A DNA stretch of 64,000 nucleotides from Prinia subflava (taxonomy: Eukaryota > Chordata > Aves > Passeriformes > Cisticolidae), in the NCBI RefSeq assembly GCF_021018805.1, contig NC_086250.1, forward strand, positions 65,235,322 through 65,299,321, in the 5' to 3' direction. Positions 14,775 through 28,300 of the stretch are shown here, one piece after another. The notes beneath the pieces were generated by a model. It saw only the letters and a program-made list of their open reading frames with translations, ran no database searches and was not told the origin of the DNA. Every line of letters begins with the position of its first letter. Within the stretch, counting starts at the first letter, position 1. The translations under genes and the position numbers were made by a program.

Positions 14775-17288
14775 TTTTTTCTGATTACTTTCAAGCATGC
14801 CGATAGGATTTTATTTTCATTGTGAAACACACTGGCACAATCACAGTGGGAAAGAAACTGCTCAGCTCAAGATTTCCCCCACAGGAAAGGAAAATGTGAC
14901 CACACTGGATGGCTATTAATTATGTTGTGTTCAATTATCATCAGTTATTCATGAAAAGGGAAAAAAAGTATTTCTTCAACATACTGCAGTTCAGCAGCAC
15001 ATGGGAATAATGTAGATTGCTCTAACAGCAATGGGAAAATACAGAGAAATATTATCTAATCTGATGGGACAGACCTGCACAGAAAAACCCAGTCATGCCC
15101 CAGGGAGCATAATTCTGGCTTTGTCATAGGTTCAGAGGACCAAGTGGGAAAATGGACTGTGACTAGAGTGCCTAATCTGCTTCCCAGTTAGTTCTTTGCT
15201 TGGGAAGAAGTAATACGTGCTGATTGTGTATCTTTCTGATTCCTCTGACTCTGAGCAGCTGGCTCTGTGCAGCTCTGTGGCAAAAGGCAGACAAGGCCTC
15301 AGCACTGGCTCTTTACCTCTCCCCCTCCCCATGGAAGACACCTTTTCCTGATTCTGAAAACCACAATAAGGACACTGAGCTCAGAGGAGCATGAAGATTT
15401 TTTGCTCCAGCTCCAGGCATGGGTGTTGTGGTTCCTGTTTTTGTCCCATGAGGGTATGACCTCCTGCTGGAAACAGAATGGTTTCTATGGACAAAAGCAC
15501 TATTTCAAAAATTAGTAACATTCTGCACTTAGAAAGATGGGATTTTGGTGCTGAAATCTCTTTTGGCAAGTGCAAATAATAACACTTTTCTTAGTTTGTG
15601 GGCAGGGCTATCACCAGCATTGGATGGAATCCTCATCATTTACCACATACCTGAATATTAGTGTTTAGGAAAACCCTAAACGCCCAACTCAGAGGTAAAA
15701 ATTATTGTTTAGGTACTTTCAGAGGGAGATCTTGCCTGACTGATTTACATAAAAAACTGCTAGACCGAATAATAACCACTAAATAACCAGTATATACAAT
15801 GGTAACTATCTAGAAGCTGTAACTCAGTTTTAAGGAAGTCTTACTGCACTGTCTGAAAAAGACAGGAACTTCTGTCTTCTCATCTGACTCCAACAGAAGT
15901 CTTGAAGAAAAGCACAGTGAATCTCTGGAAGAACTTTTTGCTTTCCCTTGCAGAAACCAATGCACCTTCTTAGCCCACAGGCCAAGTTTTGGAGAGTTAA
16001 ATGCCATCTCTTTTGCTCAAGAAATACATTTATTTAAGTTCTTTATGTTTGTTCACCATACCGTGTATGCCACTAATTTGTTTTTTGTGGGGCAAATCAT
16101 GTCATAGAGGACTTGTTGAAAGGCACCAAACACTGTGAATTGTGGATGACATTGTAGTCTCTTATGAGTGATGGAAAATATATATGTTGTGCAAAATCAT
16201 ATGAAAATACTTTTCAATGTTTTATGCAAGAACAAACCGTAGCACTGGTATATAATGACTCAGATTTGAAGCTTTGAAGTGCTTTAACCCTTCCTGCAGA
16301 GCTGTTTTCTGCAGTACATGTTCTGAACTGTTATGCTTGCACTGTGTTTGGTACACAAAGCTTCATCAGCTCTCAGTTTACTCATAATACATTTCAGGCA
16401 CCAACACGAAACAGATCTTCCATTTATTGCTTTGGAAATCTGACCCCAGGTCTAGAGTATCAGAACTGTATTTAAAGCATCTAAAAAGTTGGATTGTTAT
16501 GAGACAGACTTAGATTTTTTTTTTTTGGTCCGACACTGAAAAGAAACAGTAGGGTTTGGTTTGATTTGGTTTGCCTCGTGATGCCAATGTCAAATTACTG
16601 GTAATTACGTTCAGTAGAAGTTTAAAATACTTTTATTCAATGTACCTGAAACATCAGCCAACTAATGTAAAACTTTCAGAGATGAAGAAACAGATCCACC
16701 AATTGCTACTCAACACACTTTTGAAACCATTAAATTTAGCAAAATGCACATCAGCTAATTTTTGGACACTCTCTCATTATTACCTTTCTGGAAAAAAAAA
16801 AGTCTTTTCTGAGTTCATGTTTACACTTCTCTAAGATACCCAAGCTGTATGATTCTGCAAATGCTTTGGAAAGGATATCATCTTTCTATTTGAATACCAC
16901 CTCTTCTGAAAACACTCCATTTGTGCCAGATATCTTCATCTTAAGTAAAATGATGCACCCTCTTGGCTGAAGAGCTGAGCATCTTAAGGCAATACTTGAA
17001 ATACTTGAAAGGCACAAAAGACTTTTACCATACCTGGATATTTGCCTCATTCACGTTAACACTTTTTTATGCTGCACTTCAAAATGGGTACCTCAAACCC
17101 CTCATTTTAATACTAAATTATGATTAATAAGGCAAGACATTTCTAATAAGAATCCCTAATAGCAGTAGATGGAAAGAGGGTGGTTTGATCTTAATCCAGT
17201 TGGCAAAGCTCCTAAAGAATTAAGCTGTGTAGGCTATGGTCTGAACCTGTAACAGTGAATGTTCGTAACAAAGACCTACCCACAGGAG

Positions 17289-17328
17289 GGGTCCTGCCCC
17301 AAAGTTTTTGGGTCCTGCCCCAAATTTT
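17289..17328. repeat. Two-copy ~20-bp tandem duplication
   Basis: GGGTCCTGCCCCAAA followed by a T-run occurs twice in a row (17289-17309 and 17310-17328), 117 bp into the intron past the exon G donor. Confidence 0.9.
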
Positions 17329-17444
17329 CACATGTTTACACTGTTCTTCAGCCATGGTTCTGTCTTTCAGAGTACGAATTTTTACCTGCTCTAGGTCTCC
17401 ATCAGTCCTGGAGGAGCACACAGTGCAGATTCAAGACCCCTCAC

Positions 17445-17664
17445 CTGTGCCAATGAACATCACGTCGTACTGGCCGTCCTCTGCGTCCACGCGATCCACC
17501 ACGATCTGCGTGAACTGGTAATCCACGTCTGTCTTAATCATGATTGGACGGTTGTTGATGGGGAATACTGGGTTGTACATGGCAGGATGACTTCTGGCAA
17601 AGGTGATAACCTCATCAGGAAGGTCCTTCGTGGAATCAAAACCTCCAAACGTTTTACTGGGACA
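17445..17664 (-). CDS. SEMA3A: SEMA3A exon G: sema domain, residues ~381-453
   Basis: At 220 nt this is the largest exon in the window, entered in phase 0 (acceptor ATTTCCAG|TGTCCC) and left in phase 1 at ACAG|GTGAGG. It reads CPSKTFGGFDSTKDLPDE, then VITFARSHPAMYNPVFPI, NNRPIMIKTDVDYQFTQI and VVDRVDAEDGQYDVMFIGT. The first residue is a conserved cysteine. QIVVDRVDAEDGQYDVMFIGT is the class 3 signature of a late propeller blade. Compared with remembered human, changes include D to E, M to I, V to M and N to D. The 3' half is rich in CpG, unlike the surrounding AT-rich intron, as expected for coding sequence under constraint. Confidence 0.96.
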
Positions 17665-19827
17665 CTGGAAATAAAAAAAGGAAATGTTTTATGTTTTATT
17701 ATTTATCATCCCATCTATGGCAGTCTATAATTAAATATTCAGGGAATCTAAGTGTTTTGTGACAGACAGCAAAAATTAATTCTGTCACTCATAGTCTCTA
17801 TTTTTAAATTGTATTTAAACCAATATGGTTAACAGAATGCAAATGATCCTCATACATCACTTTTCCTACTCCTTTTCAGTGCAAAAGGCTTTTAAGTCCA
17901 GTTGTGATTAATATTAGTCTTTAACTGTCAGAAGGAAGAAGTCCTGAAATACCTAAATCATTCAATACAAAGCAAGCAATTCAGTATTTGGTTATGTATA
18001 CAACACAAAATTAATTATACCATCATCTTTGTTTCAAAATATTGTCTTCAGAAGTTGACTTGAAGTCCAAATCGCTACGTGAGGAATCAAATCCTTAAAT
18101 CCTGGGACAATGCCCTGTTCTAATGACTGTTCAAACCCCTGCTTGTCTCAACAACTCTGCGTCCTCCACGTAGCCCCGGTAATGTGGATCCTGTTACACT
18201 AAATCAAATCTAGTGAGTCATGTCTTAAATGTATTTTTTTTTTTCTTTCCCCTGATTCTAAAGAAAGCCTTCTCTGAGTGTTACCAATCATACCATCCAT
18301 GTGAACTGGTAGGTAAGATGAGTCTCATTAAGGAACTGAATAACTCCTCACTGCCCTGCGCAGTGACAGAACAGTTGGTGTCCCATTGGGATGAATCTGG
18401 TCCCATGACAGAAAGACAGAAAAGAGACACTTTTCCTGTATATATACCCAGGGATGGGCCAGACAGTTTTGCCTCTCATCTGTGAGAACCACAGGGTTCT
18501 GCTTTCCACATTTAGTTTATGTTCTCCCACTGTAAGCAGAAACCAGAGGCTGGAAAGGAAAGGAGAGGTAAGACCATGGTGTCTGTAGCCACAAAAGTAT
18601 TCCTCCACTTTCAGCTATTACATATCCCTATCAGGAGACTCAAGAACTGTGGCTGATCACCCTTTGCTCTCATCCCTTCTGCAGAATTGGAAAGTATTTG
18701 ATGAGAAGTTAGCTGTAACATAAACATAAGCATTAGTAGTATATTAGTACTGTTGAACAGGTGAAGAAAACAAGCCACAACGACCACAGGCCAAAGCTCC
18801 TTGTCAAAGATCTTGGTGATCCCAACTGCTGCTGTGTTCAGATAACTCTTGAAGACATATAAAACACTGAATCCCAGCTGAAATTAATTATTTTGAACTT
18901 CATGAAGTTACTGCTACACATTACTATTTGAATGAGTATTTGAACTTCAAATATAAACAACTGGTGTTAAAATGCCCAAGATAATTTGCCCTTTATATTC
19001 AGGTATGAAATACCTTCCAATTAAATTAAAAACCTAGAGGACAAGATCTTATTAAGCAAGAATCCAGACATTGCAGGATGCTCAACAGAGGAAATCAATT
19101 GTCATTGCTATCCCCTTGATCCAAATTATTAATAATTCAACAGAAATGAAATTTAAAAATCGATGTTGTCAAAAAGAGTAGTTGCTATACTCAGCAAAGG
19201 GATGTTTCCAGCACGGACATATAAAGTGTAAATTGTCCCTTGCTGGCATATTTGTTTGTAAGCAGGTTCTGTTTGTATGGAAGGGAAGAATGGAGCGAAG
19301 AAGAATATTTGATTAAGGCATGTGGAGCAGAAAAAGCAGAAAGCAAATTAGCTATCCATTTTATTTTTTGAAGATTTTTAAACCTTTTTCTTCTTGTTAT
19401 ATGTTCTTGCTCTTTTGTACAAAAATATTACAAAGAGAAAGTCAGACGGACTTTTCATAATTATTGGCCAAATCACTGTCTGTCTCAAAAACAGTGTTTC
19501 AAATGCTACACTTTAAGTTTGCTTTACATCTCAATTAATATTCTAACTGCAGTTCAATACTAATTACTTGGATTAATTAGGTAAAAATTAATTAGATAAT
19601 AGCTGTAAAGTACTCTATGTATAAAAATCACAACACAAGAACTAAGTATTGTTAACTGCAGCTGGGCTGAATTTTCAGTGCTTTTTCAGAAGCATTGAAA
19701 AAAATACTAAATGAACGTTTATTTCAATTTTAGGCAAATGAATTTCAGCTGTGTTTCAACTGCTTGAATATTTACTTTCTGGCTCATTTTCTAATAAAGG
19801 GTTTTACTTGCAGCAATATGAAATAAG

Positions 19828-20016
19828 GTCCCAAGGGAAGTGGTCACAGCACCAAGAGTGCCAGAGCTCAGTAAGTATTTGGACAATGCTCTCAGGCACA
19901 TGGTGTAATTCATGGGTCTGGTCTGTTCAACAGAACAGAAGTTCTGGAGAAGCCAGGAGCTGGACTCAGTGACCCTTGCAGTTCCCTACCAACTCAGGAT
20001 ATTCTATCATTCTATG
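19828..20016 (+). mobile_element. CR1 LINE 3' end, 5'-truncated
   Basis: The stretch shows the usual 3' segment of avian CR1 in order: a GGAAGTGGTCACAGCACCAAG block, a TTTGGACAATGCTCTCAGGCA block, a GCCAGGAGCTGGACTCAGTGA block, then CTACCAACTCAGGATATTCT and a terminal TTCTATCATTCTATGG, close to the TTCTATGA repeats that end CR1. Only about 190 bp remain, which is typical of the heavy 5' truncation of CR1 copies. CR1 makes no poly(A) tail, and none is present. It lies antisense to SEMA3A in an intron. This is the main non-coding evidence for a bird or other reptile source. Confidence 0.85.
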
Positions 20017-20400
20017 GACCAAGATATACTTTGCACAGAAAATTCATAAAACTAGAATTAGAGTCATAATTCTGTGTGTTTGAATGAGACTCTCAGTTCT
20101 GAGACCCCTATTACTCCTTGGATCTCCTCCTTTTCTGAGAATAAAAAAATTACTGTAACCCTGTGTCTTTACATGTGAAGTGTAAAGTACATTACCTGGA
20201 CTAGGCCCAGTAAGGAATCCAACAGAACAATCAATATCTACATTTTGGTAGGAAGAAAAAGCCCTTTGGTCATTATTCTTGGAGCCATGAACCTGAGCTC
20301 TGCAGCTGAATTCACAGAAAGTCAAATAGGAATTCAGGATAAGGTACCTGAGTTAAGATGAGGTACACACGAAAGTCCTCCCTCCTCTCCTAGATACTTA

Positions 20401-20575
20401 AAAAAAACCCCAAAACCCAAAACCAAACCAAACCAACGCAAAAAACCAACTAACCAACCAAAAAAAAAACCCTCAAAAAACCCCAAACACCCCCCCGCCA
20501 AAAAAAACCCCAACGAAAACCAAAACAAACAAACAAACCCAAAAACAAAGAAACAAACAAAACCACAACAAAATC
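20401..20575. repeat. A/C-only low-complexity tract (G/T on the minus strand)
   Basis: About 175 bases are almost entirely A and C (only a few T and G), with runs such as AACCAAACCAAACC and CCCCCCC. On the transcribed SEMA3A sense strand it is G/T-rich with several G-runs, so it could form G-quadruplexes in the pre-mRNA (inference). It yields a meaningless low-complexity ORF on the minus strand. Confidence 0.9.
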
Positions 20576-22607
20576 CTATTGATCTTACAGGAAAAAATTC
20601 TGGCAATTTCTTTGTTACATGTGAAGCTGATGTAGAATTGTTTACAAAGCTTTCTGTTTTTTCAAAAACCATTTACTTTCCTTTTCTTTTACTCATACTG
20701 GGCAAATCCCCAGGTGCTCAAGAAGTTTACTGGCACCTCACCTATTAAATTCCTGAGATAATTCAGCACTGTTTAACTGCAGTGCAATCTGGAAATGAAT
20801 TACTGTAAAAAGATCAGGGTTTTTTTTCTCTCATCTCTTTTTGCATTTCTTGGAAAAGGAGTCCACAAGTCTGACATCTAAAGAACTTCAAAAATCTTTT
20901 TCTTCTTTATTCTCAGCAGATCTTCAAATCATTGAACACACACACAACTTTATCACTTTATAAACAAAAAGCTTCTTCCCAGCCAGAAATGAACCTCATT
21001 TCAAAATTCCGTTTCATCCTATTAATACAACTGAATGATTTTAGCAACTGTGAGGGAATTCCTCTTTTTTCAAAGTGGCAGAACCCAGGATGAGAGTCGC
21101 TGGCATTGGCCTAGGACAAACTGCTGGCCTCAGACATTTTAACAACATTTCCAGTGGCATGGCCTCCTGCACTACACCTGCAGGGCTAAGCAGACCTGCA
21201 ACATTTGGGATCACGTTTGCCTTTAGGCAAGAAAACAGCTTACAGTGGAATCTGAACATCTTTGCTATTTGTGAATCTTAATAAAAGCATTTTATAATGA
21301 AATCGTAAAGGCAAACTCCATTCTGATAGGCCAGAAACAAAAGTATCTAACTAAATGTAGTATCTATCTAAATGCAATAACCTAACTGCATTTCTTACTT
21401 TGACAAAGGTTCTGATGTCTTAGCTCACTTCGCCATTTAAGGGCTGGGTTCTGGTCCTTATTTTTCTGCTTATTCTGGGGTAATTGGTCAAGTTATTCTT
21501 TTGCAACTCAGATCAAGACCCCCAGGGAACTCTTGCAGCAACCCCCAGACAGAAGTGAGGCCAGAACTGTGTCTCAGGACACAGAACTGCCAGTCTCAAG
21601 AGCAAATATTTGAGTTGTGCATTTAGAATCTCAACAGAGCTGCATCTGATTTCTGCAGAGGAAGGAATGCAACGGAGCCTGTGTGCAGCAGTCATTCTTT
21701 ATCTCAGTCTATTTCTGTAATAGAAACATGTGACCTTCTTTGACCAGTTCTACATAATATCTAATATCCGGCCTTCTTCAGAAGGGTTAATTGATACTGG
21801 AATTAAAGAGGAGTATAAAGAAACAGAATAATGAACACTAAGTCTGTTAAACTGAAAAGTTGAGAATAGATATACAAGAAATACCAAAAATATCTTCTCA
21901 TTCACTCATTTTCTACAGAATTGTAAAACAATAGAACTTGAATTAAAAAAACCAAACAAACCCAACTCTCTGACATAACAGAATTAACTGTAGTAATTGA
22001 AAAAAAAAAAATAGTTCACCATCAGATGGGAAATGAAACCTCTTTTATGCTGCAGAGCTTGTATTTTAACTCTGGAAAAAAAATTAGAAATTCCTTTAGT
22101 CGCAGTGAAGGAGTAAGGAGGGCTGAGGAATCCAGCTGTCAGGGAGCCACTGTTTTCTTTTACTTGGGAAATAATTTTCATTAGCTGAGCATATATATCA
22201 GTTGAAAGATCAGATTTGAAAGGGCAATTTCAAACATACCAGAGAAAAGCAGAAAATATGATGAACTAATGAAGCAAAGTTATTCCTTCTTTCTTTTGTG
22301 CATTATATTTAAGAAGATTTTTAAAAGAATATTGTAGACATATATATTATTTACACATATACATTTATATGTATACATGTGTACATATGTATTTAATCTT
22401 CTGCAATGATAGTTCTCAACATAAATTGGTGATACTGACAAGCTAAGGATGTATACAACGTATACAGTTAATGCTTGTTTCATAAATGTCCTATCTTAGA
22501 CTACCGAAAATTTCTGAGGCAGTTAAATATTTCTGGAATACGATGATATCAGCTGAAATATGGATGTCTTATATAGGTTAATATTTTAGTCTTTTACCAA
22601 CTAGAAA

Positions 22608-22685
22608 CAGAGAATCAAGCAAAAGCAGACATTTTTCAAAAATTCCCAGAGAATCAGGTAAAAGCGGGCATTTTTAAAAAACTCC
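22608..22685. repeat. Two-copy 39-bp tandem duplication
   Basis: Unit 1 is 22608-22646 and unit 2 is 22647-22685. Aligned by eye they differ at 6 of 39 positions (about 85% identical), five of them transitions. Both begin CAGAGAATCA. Confidence 0.9.
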
Positions 22686-23104
22686 CAGTGGAAGGTAGAA
22701 ACTATTGTAGTCATTCTATCATCTATTGCAGAAATATCTGTTTCACTGTCCTCGATTTAATGTCGACTGAAAGTTCCTAACAGTCAGGCAAATCCTCTGT
22801 TTTCCATTCATTGTCACTAAGAATGCCAATATTTGGGAAAAACCCACAAATTCCACAGAAAGGATAATGCAATATAATTTATGAAACACTTGACTTTCAG
22901 TAAAATTCTCCACCCATTACGAACACTTCTTTTCAAATTGTTAATATGAATGCCAGAATTAAAATCCAAGTGAAGTTGTCACTGCAGTTTCATATGTTAC
23001 AAGAAAATCAGTACATTCTGGACCTGCAGGAACTGATAGCTTTCCCTTCTGCCACTCTATTCATTTCGTTATCTGTGTTAGTTTCTTTCCTGGATCTCAG
23101 CTCA

Positions 23105-24391
<1,287 letters not shown>

Positions 24392-24461
24392 CTGGAAGTT
24401 GTAAACACTCCATAGACTATTGGATTTTTAGGGTCTTTTGAGTTCATTAGGAACACATCCT
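24392..24461 (-). CDS. SEMA3A: SEMA3A exon E: sema domain, residues ~309-331
   Basis: A 70-nt exon. The acceptor is GTTACAG|AGGATG, which completes Gln. It reads DVFLMNSKDPKNPIVYGVFT followed by TS, and ends two bases into a Ser codon at AG|GTACAG. Exon F supplies the third base. The motif DVFLMxxKDxxNPxVYGVF is typical of class 3 semaphorins. Remembered human SEMA3A has Phe where this has Ser (MNS versus MNF) and Val where this has Ile. The rest agrees. The short 91-bp upstream intron still has a T-rich tract and a plausible branch site (TTAAC), so it should splice by intron definition (inference). Confidence 0.94.
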
Positions 24462-24547
24462 CTGTAACAATAACAAGGACAGAAAATGAGGTTAAATTCA
24501 TACAGATAACACCAGAAGACATTTCTATATTCCTGCCATTTCTGTCA

Positions 24548-24667
<120 letters not shown>

Positions 24668-25823
24668 CTAATAACAAAAGTATTTTGCATTAATATTTAG
24701 CAACTGTCTTTCTTTGAAGTATCAACACAGTACAGAGAAAATACAGTAAATAAGATGACATCTAGAGAAAACGAGAGAAAAATTCACCCTCTGTGTACAA
24801 AACCAGTATTATATAGCAAAGACACAAAATCTGAACTATTTTTATTTTACATTGTATTGTGTCATATTTCATACTAATCCATAATTTAAAAAATAAACCC
24901 CTCAAATCTCTTTATATACCTTTGTACATATATAACATGGAAAAAATATAGAAATGGGCAGAATATCTTGCTCCAAAGCTTCAAGTCTGCCATGTCCTAG
25001 AAAAGCTGAGGGTGCTCATTATGCTTAACTGGGTAGCAACAAAGTAGAAATGAAACTTGCAATGGAACAAAGTAGACAAAAAATGCCAGAGCAGTGGGAT
25101 TAATTGTACAGTCACAAAACATAGAAACAAAGGGCCCCAAGGACTTCAAACTTGTGGGGTAATTGGTTTTAAAGTAGGAACCTCTGAATTCAAAGGAGGT
25201 ATATTGAAGTTGTGCTTATGGTTTAAGAGAAAATTTTACTGTAAACACTACATTTTGCCAAAGCTACAACATTTTTTTCATAATATAATTTCATTAGCAG
25301 AAATGGTTTTGAACATTTGTCAGAAAACATTCTGGACGTTTATCAGTGTGGACAAATGATTCATCTTGCAGTCACTAAAGGTCTTTGGAATGGCTGCCCA
25401 TTTCTACAGCTAACCTTAAACAATTATTTTGCTGTATAATCCTTTGCCTCAGTTTTAAAGGTTTTCACTAATGTGGGAATGGAAAGGTATTAACATTTAA
25501 AAAGCAAACTCTTCAAATGTTTTTGGCCTAGTTGGAAGTATTACATTTCCTGTAAAAGACTTTCTTTTGCAAACACTTTCTAAGCCTCAGAAGGTACCTA
25601 CGCCTTTTTAAACCAAACATCATAGTTCATGAATTTTCCCCCCAAAAAACCAAATGAATAGTATTCATTTCTGTATGTCATCCCCACACTATCTTTCTCT
25701 TGGGATGATGCCTGCTTTAGTACAATGCCAGAATAATACTGAGTAGTTCACAGGGGAGAAAACACAGTTTCTAAAATTGCTTGTAAGTGCGTTCAGCATC
25801 ACACCAAGAAGTCATCATCTCAC
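24668..25823 (-). other. SEMA3A: SEMA3A intron between exons C and D
   Basis: A 1,156-bp AT-rich intron. A 100-codon plus-strand ORF at 25057-25359 has no recognisable motif. I see nothing else. Confidence 0.75.
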
Positions 25824-25966
25824 CTTGCAGATCTGCCCTATCCTGGCATGAGTGGCTTTTCCAGTGTGCTCCCCATCGATTGCATTTTCACGGAAGAAGA
25901 AGTAGATTTTGTCATCTTCTGGATTGTCACTCTCTGGGATCAGGTGAGCACTGACAAATCTGGGAT
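25824..25966 (-). CDS. SEMA3A: SEMA3A exon C: sema domain, residues ~223-270
   Basis: A 143-nt exon entered in phase 1 and left in phase 0. The acceptor is TTTTTAG|ATCCCA and the donor AAG|GTGAGA. It reads DPRFVSAHLIPESDNPEDDK, then IYFFFRENAIDGEHTG and KATHARIGQICK. The FFFREN and ARIGQICKND signatures are characteristic of semaphorins. The Cys in QICK is a conserved propeller cysteine (family knowledge). Against remembered human SEMA3A the changes are conservative (for example K to R, I to V, S to P, V to I, S to T), a divergence expected between birds and mammals. It is the first exon after the largest intron and starts a compact cluster of four exons (C-F) within 2.8 kb. Confidence 0.95.
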
Positions 25967-28114
25967 CTAAAAAGACAATGCCACTGTGCACGTTACTACT
26001 CCATGAACTGGATCGTTTCTCTTTACCACATAAATAAAATGTCATTTTTCTTCCCAAGACTCAATCATTGCATCCCATGGCAAATATGTCTATATTAGGT
26101 ATATCATCACCTGTTAATATGTGACAGAGGCTACATTCCTCTTATCTTTGATAATTATTTTATACTTTAATAATTTTAATATTTTAATAATACCTTTAAT
26201 AATTATTCAATAAATTAATACATTTATATTCCTCTTATCTTTAATACAGAGAGGTGTAAGCTACAGTTATTTAATGAACAAACCTTATCATTGGAGCAAT
26301 TAAATGTTTATGAAATCTCTTTACAAATGTCTGTATAACATTACAGCATGGTTTCATAATTCCATGTATTTATTACTGACATTTTTCTTGTTCTTTGGTT
26401 GTCTGGACTTTGGTTAATCTTTCTGTATAAGTCACAATTAAAATGACAGAATTATAGAGACATATGTAAAGTTCTCATTTTAGCAATTAAAAAAAATACA
26501 TCTAGAAAATTTTTAGTGCATTACTGTCAAAATAAGTTAAGTTTAAAACCACATTTTGATTAATACTACTGCCATGATACCCCAAATTCCCAAAATTTTG
26601 TCTTCTTTTCAGAAGAGAAATATATTTTACAATTTCTACTCTAGTTGTTGAAATACTTTGTCTTGCCATTTTTATAAAGTTTTATTTTTATATACATAAT
26701 TTCTTAATGATTAGAGTGACAACTTTATTTTGTGGTCAAAAAGTGACATCAACAAATGAAAATACATATAATGTGGACATACTGACATACATAAAAAATA
26801 CTGTAAAGAAGCTTTGATAGAGAGAATTTTATAGAATTCACATCAGTAAATCCATATCAGTGGTGCATCTGGCTCATTGCTGTATTTTACAGGGATACTT
26901 CAGCTGGTATCTCTCACTATATTTGGAAAAAGAAGGCATATCTAACAGATTTACCAATCTGTTTTATAACCATTCTACATCCTGCTGGGATAATTAACTG
27001 TGAACTATATTTAACTACTCAGAGTCCTGTTCCTATATGAAATTGTCAGCTATTTTAGTGCCTGTATTAACATCTTTTCAGTGTATGTTTATTGCTATCT
27101 AGCCATGGAAATAATGAACTTTGCTATGTTTTACCAATTTGCACTAGCTGGCCTGTGCAACCCACTGCCTTATGAAAAATGGCAGTGTTTTTAAGCAATA
27201 TACTTTGAAAGGTTATAGAAGGTTATATGTACATAGAAGTTTAGGTGTTTCTCTTATATGAGTATATACAGTATAATTTTGTGGGTGTGTGTATTATCAT
27301 GTACTCTCTGTGCACATATTCTCATGTACTTGTGTGTGTAGGTACATACATGTGTATATATATATGTAAATACAGAAGGATGACCCTACTAGCTAAGACC
27401 AAAGTTTACTCAGATCAATACACAACCTCCAAGATTGTCCAGAAGTAATTATTTGAGACAAGAAAGAATATGGTGATTAAAAATAATACTCTCCAAGAAT
27501 AAAGTCCCTTCCTTCAACTGTTTTCAGTGTAGCTAATTCCCTGAGCTTTGTTGCTTTCTGTGTCCTTAGTTGACTCTCAATAGATTTCTCATCCAGCTGT
27601 CTAGTTTCTTCTTGAAATTTCCAGAATTTCTCATCTAGTTTCTTCATGCTAATTTCCAGAATTCAGCATGTCCTTTTGAAATTTGTTACTCACCTACAGA
27701 ATGTAATGAACTAAAATTTACTTCTGATTTTCTGTTTTGAACATTGATATTAATAACTTCATTTGGTTCCTCTCGATTCCTGTATTGGAAAAATGCTCAG
27801 TGATCAAGATGTGGATGAACTGTGCTGCTTAACAAGGGCTGGAGCAATTAATTTTCTGGGGGTTTTTTGGTGTTATTTTCCCTATTAATTCCTAAGAGTT
27901 AATATGGATTTGACAGCTCCTAAGCACGAATCTGAAACTGCCAAGGAATTTACGTGCCCTAAGCCCAGAACCTCACTCTTCATTGGTGGTAGTCTGTCCA
28001 TAGCCCAGTCTTTTATATGTGAACATAGGCATGTTTTCCTCATGGTTTCCCCCATGGTTTTTCACTATATCCTTCAGCAAGAATAATTTAATTTGTAATT
28101 TGATTGCTTAGCTA

Positions 28115-28300
28115 ACCAGTTGCATAAGATCCTTTTGCAATCCTTCACAATCTTCCTTTGTCTCACTGTGCTGAATAACTTAGGTTCATGTGAAAAAAAA
28201 GAAAACAACCTCTCATCCAAACTCTTTTACAGGTTATTTATGAACGTGTTGAACAACACAGGCCACACAACAGATCTCTGTGAAACTGTGTCTACTACCT
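28115..28300 (-). mobile_element. Decayed non-LTR retrotransposon reverse-transcriptase fragment (CR1/L2/L3-like)
   Basis: On the minus strand from 28289 downward the frame reads TVSQRSVVWPVLFNTFINNL before a stop. This aligns with the reverse-transcriptase motif VPQGSVLGPVLFNIFINDL of CR1, L2 and L3 LINEs, with about 14 of 19 positions the same. About 130 bp further on, another frame reads EGLQKDLMQLV, resembling the downstream LQRDLDRLE segment, at roughly the right distance. Stops and frame changes show it is long dead. It lies in sense orientation to SEMA3A inside the 22.7-kb intron. The exact family and ends cannot be set by eye. Confidence 0.65.

Larger units (their letters stand above)
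12365..17444 (-). other. SEMA3A: SEMA3A intron between exons G and H
   Basis: A 5,080-bp intron with a (TA)n microsatellite at 13459-13493, a candidate regulatory stretch around 14380-14960 that includes an octamer palindrome, and a short tandem duplication at 17289-17328 close to the exon G donor. No coding sequence was recognised. Confidence 0.75.
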
